Part shown: in pieces, positions 1 through 5,055 of the stretch
How positions within the stretch are numbered: the first letter of the stretch is position 1
How the letters are laid out: each line of letters opens with the position of its first letter
Origin: Pseudomonadota bacterium
Lineage (GTDB): Bacteria > Pseudomonadota > Gammaproteobacteria > Xanthomonadales > Marinicellaceae
Assembly: GCA_008501575.1 (NCBI GenBank)
Contig: QQUO01000157.1
Coordinates: 1-5,055 of the forward strand
Length of the DNA: 5,055 nt
Reading direction: 5' to 3'
Notes under the pieces: generated by a model
What the model was told of the DNA's origin: nothing
Seen by the model: only the letters and a program-made list of their open reading frames with translations
Databases searched by the model: none
Made by a program: the position numbers and the translations under genes

Positions 1-708
1 GGTAATAAAAATGCCACCGTGGGTCGTCTTGACCCCATTACCGGTGACATTAAGATTTATGATATGCCCGATTCCAAAGCCCGTGACCCGCATACCGGTG
101 TCTTTGATAAGCACGGCATACTGTGGTTTACTTTACAACAATCAAACCGCATTGGTCGACTTGACCCAGGCAGCGGTGATATCAGAATTAAAGAATTACC
201 GACCGCAGGTTCACGACCCTATGGTATTAAAGTGACTGACTCGGGCGATGTATGGGTGGCCTGTAACGGCAGTAATTGTCTGGTCAAAGTGGATGCTGAA
301 ACCATGGATATACAGGAAGTTAAGCTGCCTCATAAAGACACCACGGTTCGGCGTTTAGCCATCGCGGCAGACGGCATGATCTGGTATGTCAATTCCGGGC
401 GTGGTCGTTTAGGGCGGTATAACCCTGAAAATGGCGACATCAAAGAATGGCCTTCGCCCAGTGGACCACATTCTCACCCCTATGCCATCGAAGTGCTCAA
501 TGGCATCGTTTGGTACAACGAATCAGGGGTGCGGCCGGATGCCCTGGTGCGTTTTGATCCGGTCACGGAGACTTTTCAAAGTTGGGCGATTCCGTCGGGT
601 GATTTTTACGCCGGCATTTTACGCCATATGCGACCCACCAAAGACAGTGATTTACTGATTCACCAAAGTGGTACTAATCGCATTATTCTGGTGGAAATTG
701 TGGATTAA
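1..708 (+). CDS. Vgb-like (virginiamycin B lyase family) beta-propeller protein, 5'-truncated by the window edge
   Basis: The reading frame is open from base 1 and ends at TAA 706-708, leaving 235 visible residues; the N-terminus is outside the window. An internal GTG at 19 is in frame but has no convincing ribosome binding site and sits inside a repeat, so it is not taken as the start. The visible part consists of five repeats of 43-45 residues, beginning near visible residues 8, 52, 95, 138 and 183, each opening with a G-R-L-D-P-like strand (GRLDP, GRLDP, VKVDAE, GRYNP, VRFDP), followed by a G-D-I-type turn and a DG-x-x-W-like strand (ILWFT, DVWVA, MIWYV, IVWYN). This is the pattern of Vgb-like propellers (COG4257), which usually have six or seven blades, so one or two are missing. 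True Vgb enzymes open the streptogramin B ring, but most relatives are uncharacterised. The P-H-(A/G)-I motifs holding the catalytic histidines of Vgb read P-Y-A-I and F-Y-A-G-I here, so I infer a different role. Family placement is firm; function is unknown. Confidence 0.85.
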   Translation, partial: GNKNATVGRLDPITGDIKIYDMPDSKARDPHTGVFDKHGILWFTLQQSNRIGRLDPGSGDIRIKELPTAGSRPYGIKVTDSGDVWVACNGSNCLVKVDAETMDIQEVKLPHKDTTVRRLAIAADGMIWYVNSGRGRLGRYNPENGDIKEWPSPSGPHSHPYAIEVLNGIVWYNESGVRPDALVRFDPVTETFQSWAIPSGDFYAGILRHMRPTKDSDLLIHQSGTNRIILVEIVD

Positions 709-968
709 CTGCCTTTTTAAAATTATGAATTTAAATGATGCAAACTATATCAGCCATTGTGCACACACCATCGTAGGCTTTGTCAGCAGGTGACATCGCA
801 ACAACACTCTGATACCACAGTTCGTTGCAGGGCTAGCAGGCATCAGCTAAATCCCAGAGAACATTCAATTTGTGGCTATTGGTGGACATACCATAACAAA
901 TTTCTTGGTATTCTTGGACATATACCGCCATATAGGACTTTTGACACAGCTGATTGCTTGTCTGTGGC

Positions 969-977
969 TGTTATAAT
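969..977 (+). promoter_or_regulatory. extended -10 promoter for the tricorn peptidase gene
   Basis: The sequence TGTTATAAT matches the extended -10 consensus (TGnTATAAT) exactly. It predicts a transcript start near 984 and a leader of about 36 bases before the ATG at 1020. The region 15-18 bases upstream (around 948-956) has no good -35 hexamer, which is typical of extended -10 promoters. A perfect TTGACA at 941-946 lies 25 bases from the TATAAT, too far to pair with it in the usual way. Confidence 0.6.
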
Positions 978-1009
978 CCTTTTTACGACACTTTATTTTT
1001 AATTTATTC

Positions 1010-1013
1010 AGGT
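1010..1013 (+). promoter_or_regulatory. ribosome binding site that decides the tricorn start
   Basis: AGGT can pair with ACCU in the 3' end of 16S rRNA. It lies six bases before the ATG at 1020 but directly abuts the in-frame ATG at 1014, so 1020 is the better start. The site is short and is chosen mainly for its spacing. Confidence 0.5.
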
Positions 1014-1019
1014 ATGTTT

Positions 1020-4000
1020 ATGGCACGCAATTATCGATTAAGTCTGTTACTTCTTATTTTATGTGGCTCAGTTGCCATGGCCAATCCCGGCTATTTCCGT
1101 TCACCGGCTTTGCAGGGTGATACCTTGGTGTTTACCGCTGAAGGTGATTTGTGGTTGGCTGATATTCATTCCGGTCAGACGCAGCGACTCACCACCCATC
1201 CCGCCGAAGAAAAAGAGGCGGCGATTTCACCGGATGGGCAATGGATTGCTTTTAGTGCGGATTATGAAGGGGCCACGGAAGCTTATGTGATTCCGCGAAA
1301 CGGCGGTGTCGCCAAGCGTTTGAGTTATGAGCAGGCGACGGTTTCTGTTCAGGGCTGGACGCCGAATGGTGAAGTGATTTATAGCACCAACGGCCGAATG
1401 GGGGTTCCGGGCAGTTGGGGTTTGGTGACTATTGATCCAAATACCTTGCAGTCACAACAAGTGCCTTTGACCGATGCCATTGAGGGCGTGGTTGATGACA
1501 AGGGTGAATATGTTTACTTTGTCCGATTTGGCTTACAGGTGTCTGCGGATAACGTTAAAGTCTATCGCGGTGGTGGTCAAGGTAAATTGTGGCGTTACCG
1601 TCTGGGATCCGACCAGGAAGCCGTCGCTTTAGCGTCAGATCATATGGGTTCGATTCGCCAGCCGATGGTGTCACAAGATCAGGTTTATTTTATCAGTGAT
1701 GCCAGTGGTACAGATAACATTTGGACATTACCGATAAGCGGTGGTCAGCCGCAACAACTCACTGAATTTAGTGATTTCGAAGTGCGCTCGGCTAAGGTTT
1801 CAGATAACAAGATTGTTTTCCAGCAGAGTGCTGATATTAAGTTATTGAATGTAGCAGACCATTCGATTCAAACTTTGAAGCTTAATTTGGTTTCAGATTT
1901 TCCGCATCTGCGTGAGCGCTGGGAGAATAAACCGTTAAAATACCTGACCAGTGCCAAGCTGGCAGGCAAAACTGATCAAGTGGTGATAACCGCCCGGGGC
2001 CAGGTGGCGGTGGCCGGTGGTCAACAGCTGCGTTTGGCAGAAATTAATACCGGTAAAGATTCAAGAACCCGTGAAGCCGTTTTAAGCCATGATGGTCGCT
2101 GGATATATGCCATCAATGACCGCACCGGTGAACATGAAATTTGGCGTTACGCCGCCGATGGTTCTGATCAGGCAAAGCAATTAACCGATGATGGTGAGAT
2201 TTTCAGATGGGGTTTGTATTTATCACCGGATGGCCAATGGCTGGCCCATGATGATAAAGCCGGACGATTATTTTTACTGGACTTAGCCAGTGGTAAGAAT
2301 CGACTTATTTTGGATGATAATATAGGTTTGGATGCCTATCGCGACGTGGTGTGGTCCCATGACAGCCAATTGTTAGCCATTACCCGTAATCATATTAACG
2401 ATGAGCGCAGCCGTATTCAGCTGTATGATGTTAATAATAATCGAACGACGGTTCTGACCTCAGATAAATATGCGTCCTATTCACCGGCGTTTAGTGCCGA
2501 TGGTGATTGGCTCTATTTTTTGTCAGATCGCAATTTTAATGGCAGTCCGGGGCATCCTTGGGGTGATCGCAACACCGGCAGCCAGTTTGATCGCAGAACT
2601 GAAGTGTATGCCTATGCCTTGAATGAACAAGCCCGTTTTCCTTTTCAAGCGGTCAATGAATTAATAAGCGATCAAGCGGACAAAAAGAACAAAAAATCTA
2701 ATAACAAATCCAAGCAAAAGCAGGTCAATATTCAATGGCAGGGCTTAACAGCACGTTTATGGCAAGTGCCTGTGACAGCCGGTAATTATTCGAAATTATT
2801 GGTCAATGACAAATTTATTTACTTAAAAGATTTAACCCTTGGACCTGACAGTAAACCTGACCTTAAGTCACTTAAACTGGAATTTGACGCCAAGCCAACA
2901 GCATTCACCGATCAGGTAGAAGACTTTCAGCTCAGCTTTGATGGTGAAAAGATGATGGTTCGTAAAGCGGAAAATGAAAACACCAGCCTGTTTATCGTAC
3001 CGGCGGTTGAGGCTTTTCCTAAAGATGACAAAGTGGTCAGTGAAGCCAAAATAGTCACAGAGAATTGGCAGTTATTACTTGATCCTAAAAAAGAATGGCG
3101 ACAGATTTTTTTCGATACCTGGTTAATGCACCGTGATTCATTATTTGATAGCAATATGCGTGGTTTGAATTGGACAGATGTCCAACAAAAATACCGGCCC
3201 TTATTGGCGCGTATTACTGACCGCTATGAATTGAACGATGTTTTGGGGCAAATGACCGGTGAGCTCAATGCCTTACACTCCCAAGTGCGCGGTGGTGATG
3301 TGCCGGAAAACAGAGAAAGCCCGAAAGCAGCCACTTTAGGTGCGCACCTTGTTGAAGATAAAGACGGTGTTCGTATCAAAGAAATTTATCAATACGATCC
3401 GGAATTACCCAGTTTAGGCTCGCCCCTGGCTTTGGCCGGTGTGGATGCCCAAAATGGCGATGTGGTTGTTAACGTTAATGGTGCTGGGACACCGACTTTA
3501 GCCGCCTTAGGGCGACAATTGCGCAATCAGGCCGGCAAACAGGTGTTGTTAGAACTGAAGCGGGGTAAGAAAACCCACAAAACCATGGTCGAACCGGTGA
3601 CCACACAGGATGATAACCGCCTGCGTTATCAGCATTGGGTTAACAGTAAACGCAAAACAGTTGAGCAGCAGAATTCTGATATTGGTTACCTGCATATTTA
3701 TGCCATGGGTGGCGGTGATTTTGCCAACTTTACCCGGGAGTTTTATGCCCTTTACGATAAGCCGGCATTAATTATTGATGTTCGGCGTAATCGTGGCGGT
3801 AATGTCGATAGTCTAATTTTGGAAAAATTACTGCGCCGTAACTGGATGTACTGGCAGGGCACCCGTGGCGAAGCCTATGGCAATATGCAACAAAGCTTTG
3901 GCGGCCATCTGGTGGTGCTGGCCGATCAATTCACCTATTCAGATGGTGAGACCTTTACCGCCGGTGTGAAGGCCATGGATTTAGGCACCGTTATCGGTAA

Positions 4001-4301
4001 ACAAACCGCCGGTGCCGGGGTTTGGCTCAGTGGTCGCAATCGGGTGTCAGACAACGGCATCGCCCGGGTGGCCGAATATCCGGTCTATGATGTCGAGGGT
4101 AACTGGATCGTCGAAGGCCATGGTGTCACCCCGGATATAGAAGTCGATAACTTGCCTTACGCCACATTTATGGGTGAAGACGCCCAATTATCGGCTGCCC
4201 TGAAGTTGTTACAACAAAAACTCAAAGAGGAACCAGTCAAATCCTTTAAAGCCAAAGATTTTCCACCTGTTGATCAACCGGCCAGGGATGTTTATAGATA
4301 A
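1020..4301 (+). CDS. exported tricorn-type serine peptidase (S41 family, PDZ-containing)
   Basis: Encodes 1093 residues, close to Thermoplasma tricorn (about 1070). The family forms large assemblies that cut oligopeptides into short peptides. Residues 1-21 are a Sec signal peptide (basic start, LLLLIL core, cleavage after AMA), implying a periplasmic or secreted enzyme. A six-bladed propeller spans about 25-290 and a seven-bladed one about 300-680, with SPDGQW-type TolB-like repeats and a lysine/asparagine-rich insert at 551-568. The C1 domain (about 688-758) opens with DPKKEWRQ; PDZ is about 770-860 and the C2 catalytic domain about 870-1050. Against my recollection of archaeal tricorn, H753 fits His746, G927 in NRGGN fits the oxyanion Gly918, S974 in YSDGE fits the nucleophile Ser965, and E1032 in VEGHGV fits Glu1023. 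Ser745 is replaced by L752 and Asp936 by W945. Start 1020 was chosen over TTG 954, which precedes the promoter, and over ATG 1014, which has poor spacing. The frame is intact. Family assignment is firm; substrates are unknown. Confidence 0.95.
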   Translation: MARNYRLSLLLLILCGSVAMANPGYFRSPALQGDTLVFTAEGDLWLADIHSGQTQRLTTHPAEEKEAAISPDGQWIAFSADYEGATEAYVIPRNGGVAKRLSYEQATVSVQGWTPNGEVIYSTNGRMGVPGSWGLVTIDPNTLQSQQVPLTDAIEGVVDDKGEYVYFVRFGLQVSADNVKVYRGGGQGKLWRYRLGSDQEAVALASDHMGSIRQPMVSQDQVYFISDASGTDNIWTLPISGGQPQQLTEFSDFEVRSAKVSDNKIVFQQSADIKLLNVADHSIQTLKLNLVSDFPHLRERWENKPLKYLTSAKLAGKTDQVVITARGQVAVAGGQQLRLAEINTGKDSRTREAVLSHDGRWIYAINDRTGEHEIWRYAADGSDQAKQLTDDGEIFRWGLYLSPDGQWLAHDDKAGRLFLLDLASGKNRLILDDNIGLDAYRDVVWSHDSQLLAITRNHINDERSRIQLYDVNNNRTTVLTSDKYASYSPAFSADGDWLYFLSDRNFNGSPGHPWGDRNTGSQFDRRTEVYAYALNEQARFPFQAVNELISDQADKKNKKSNNKSKQKQVNIQWQGLTARLWQVPVTAGNYSKLLVNDKFIYLKDLTLGPDSKPDLKSLKLEFDAKPTAFTDQVEDFQLSFDGEKMMVRKAENENTSLFIVPAVEAFPKDDKVVSEAKIVTENWQLLLDPKKEWRQIFFDTWLMHRDSLFDSNMRGLNWTDVQQKYRPLLARITDRYELNDVLGQMTGELNALHSQVRGGDVPENRESPKAATLGAHLVEDKDGVRIKEIYQYDPELPSLGSPLALAGVDAQNGDVVVNVNGAGTPTLAALGRQLRNQAGKQVLLELKRGKKTHKTMVEPVTTQDDNRLRYQHWVNSKRKTVEQQNSDIGYLHIYAMGGGDFANFTREFYALYDKPALIIDVRRNRGGNVDSLILEKLLRRNWMYWQGTRGEAYGNMQQSFGGHLVVLADQFTYSDGETFTAGVKAMDLGTVIGKQTAGAGVWLSGRNRVSDNGIARVAEYPVYDVEGNWIVEGHGVTPDIEVDNLPYATFMGEDAQLSAALKLLQQKLKEEPVKSFKAKDFPPVDQPARDVYR

Positions 4302-4313
4302 CAGAAACCAAGT

Positions 4314-4346
4314 CCAACAACCGGGCCGTGGCCATAGGGTTGTTGG
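4314..4346 (+). terminator. hairpin after the tricorn gene, possible transcript end or 3' stabiliser
   Basis: CCAACAACC (4314-4322) pairs perfectly with GGTTGTTGG (4338-4346), starting 12 bases after the stop codon. The 15-base interior could add a short GGC/GCC stem capped by CGTG. No run of T follows, so it is not a standard intrinsic terminator. It could protect the mRNA 3' end or act with another termination mechanism. The stem is plain in the sequence; its role is inferred. Confidence 0.4.
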
Positions 4347-4602
4347 CAAGGCGTAATATACTGTCTTGGTGAATACTTCAGGAAATTTACCTGGCTGAGT
4401 TTGGTCTGATGGGTTGAGTTTTTTATAAACTTTTACAATGAATCATAAGCACAGCCACCTTTCACGGTCGAGATGTGTTTGTTTTAAGTGACATAAGATA
4501 ACTTTAAAATGCTCAAATTATTATTTCTTATGGTGATTATTAGGCACTAAATTTGTTCACCCCACAGGTTCAATTGTGGCCGCAAAAAAATGTACATTGT
4601 GA

Positions 4603-4631
4603 TTGTTCCTTGAATAAATGGGGATTATAAT
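4603..4631 (+). promoter_or_regulatory. weak candidate sigma-70-like promoter in the non-coding tail
   Basis: TTGTTC (4603-4608) is followed after 17 bases by a perfect TATAAT (4626-4631), predicting a transcript start near 4638. The -35 matches the consensus in only three of six positions. The -10 lies within the palindrome ATTATAAT, so it reads as TATAAT on both strands. In AT-rich DNA such a match can arise by chance. No gene follows within the window, so any transcript would be a small RNA or a long leader. Confidence 0.25.
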
Positions 4632-4866
4632 TATTAGTCAAGTGGCACTTCAGCCCGTTTATTATTTTCGTATGATTTTCGCACTGTTATGCCGTGTGTT
4701 TAATGGTGTCTGTCCCGAAGTTATGTTTTACTAATTATTTTTCGGTCAAATTTAAGTATTTAGACGCTGTTGTCCTTAAACGACATGCAATGTCCAACTG
4801 TTGTCCTGATAAATAATCTGATAGATACCATAATAATGGTTAAGTTAAAACTCTGAAGACTTTATT

Positions 4867-4923
4867 ATGATTATCTTGTCCATGAATTTATACAGCATCA
4901 TCGCTTTTAAGCCGGTTGCCTAA
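4867..4923 (+). CDS. possible 18-residue hydrophobic small ORF
   Basis: An ATG at 4867 opens 18 codons ending at TAA 4921-4923. The peptide MIILSMNLYSIIAFKPVA is hydrophobic, with a single lysine near its end. GAAG at 4855-4858 lies eight bases upstream of the ATG and could serve as a weak ribosome binding site. The dyad ACCAT/ATGGT at 4827-4840 sits just before it. It resembles no peptide I recognise. An ORF this short occurs easily by chance, so this is a candidate only; it could be a leader peptide or a small membrane protein. Confidence 0.15.
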   Translation: MIILSMNLYSIIAFKPVA

Positions 4924-5055
4924 CAGCAAAATTTTAGACAGATAAAGCGGCATTAATCTCTGATTGATTCGCAGATAATTTTAAGCATCATTTGTGGTTT
5001 TTAAGATTGTTTTAACATGAGAGCCTGGCAAAAAAGCCAAAAATTTATTTATTGA

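Larger units (their letters stand above)
709..1019. other. intergenic region upstream of the tricorn gene, no gene seen
   Basis: This stretch of 311 bases has no credible coding sequence. No GC-rich hairpin with a T-run follows the stop codon at 706-708, so the end of the upstream transcript is not marked by an obvious intrinsic terminator. The right half contains short repeated words: TTCTTGG at 902-908 and 911-917, GGACATA at 884-890 and 916-922, and TGTGGCT at 871-877 and 963-969. There is also an inverted repeat ATACCA (888-893) / TGGTAT (906-911). The last 50 bases hold the promoter and ribosome binding site of the tricorn gene. Confidence 0.7.
4302..5055. other. long AT-rich non-coding region downstream of the tricorn gene
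   Basis: In these 754 bases all six frames are broken by frequent stops and I see no recognisable protein fragment, tRNA or rRNA. The DNA is visibly richer in A and T than the two genes. It contains a hairpin at 4314-4346, a promoter-like pair at 4603-4631, a perfect palindrome AATGTACATT at 4589-4598, a possible small hairpin CCACA/TGTGG at 4562-4579, dyads at 4782-4794 and 4827-4840, and a possible 18-codon ORF at 4867-4923. It may be the regulatory region of a gene beyond the right edge, a home for a small RNA, or decayed sequence; the window does not decide between these. Confidence 0.65.

Noticed and set aside
1..708. Streptogramin resistance determinant
   Set aside because: Only family-level propeller repeats are visible; the expected catalytic histidines appear absent and there is no mobile or resistance context.
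714..735. AT-only dyad after the Vgb-like gene as a terminator
   Set aside because: The stem has no G-C pairs and would be unstable; such palindromes are common in AT-rich spacers.
941..977. TTGACA paired with TATAAT as a standard promoter
   Set aside because: The spacer is 25 bases, well outside the usual 15-19; the extended -10 element explains the promoter better.
757..1002. Open frame of 81 codons in the intergenic region, starting at TTG
   Set aside because: It has no ribosome binding site, its translation is rich in Cys, His and Arg without any domain pattern, and it runs across the promoter of the next gene.
954..1019. Longer start for the tricorn gene at TTG 954
   Set aside because: It would lie upstream of the predicted transcript start, overlap the TATAAT, and place 22 extra residues before an otherwise normal signal peptide.
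2680..2700. A-rich tract as a programmed frameshift site
   Set aside because: The slippery-like stretch is preceded by C and not A, the main frame continues intact through the conserved C1, PDZ and C2 domains, and no stimulatory structure is evident.
2927..3154. Minus-strand open frame of 75 codons inside the tricorn gene
   Set aside because: It is wholly antisense to a firmly assigned coding region and shows no protein-like features or ribosome binding site.
5017..5055. Twelve-codon ORF at the right edge and the TGGC/GCCA stem (5026-5039) inside it
   Set aside because: The ORF is too short and has no ribosome binding site; the stem has only four pairs, too weak to call a terminator on either strand.

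Overview
The window carries two protein-coding genes, both on the + strand, separated and followed by AT-rich non-coding DNA. The coding style suggests a Gram-negative bacterium, probably a gammaproteobacterium of moderate GC content: there is a classical Sec signal peptide, a sigma-70-like extended -10 promoter and a bacterial-type tricorn peptidase. This placement is an inference from general appearance and is not tested; nothing in the window fixes a genus.

Layout. Positions 1-708 are the 3' part of a gene for a beta-propeller protein of the virginiamycin B lyase (Vgb)-like family; its start lies outside the window. Positions 709-1019 hold no convincing gene, only a few short repeats and a near-consensus extended -10 promoter (969-977) just before the next gene. 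Positions 1020-4301 encode a complete 1093-residue exported tricorn-type serine peptidase (MEROPS S41B style): signal peptide, two beta-propellers, C1 domain, PDZ domain and C2 catalytic domain. Positions 4302-5055 (754 bases) contain no recognisable gene. They hold a hairpin soon after the tricorn stop codon, weak promoter-like sequences, several short dyads and one possible 18-codon ORF.

How the genes relate. They share a direction but are separated by 311 bases, and the second has its own likely promoter, so a single operon is unlikely. I see no functional link between them beyond both being propeller proteins. The tricorn protein probably trims peptides outside the cytoplasm. The role of the Vgb-like protein is unknown, and resistance to streptogramins should not be assumed.

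I found no mobile element, CRISPR array, tRNA or rRNA gene, and no clear sign of an undescribed multi-gene system. The observations most worth checking are departures from archaeal tricorn at two active-site positions, the missing histidines in the Vgb-like protein, and the long non-coding tail.
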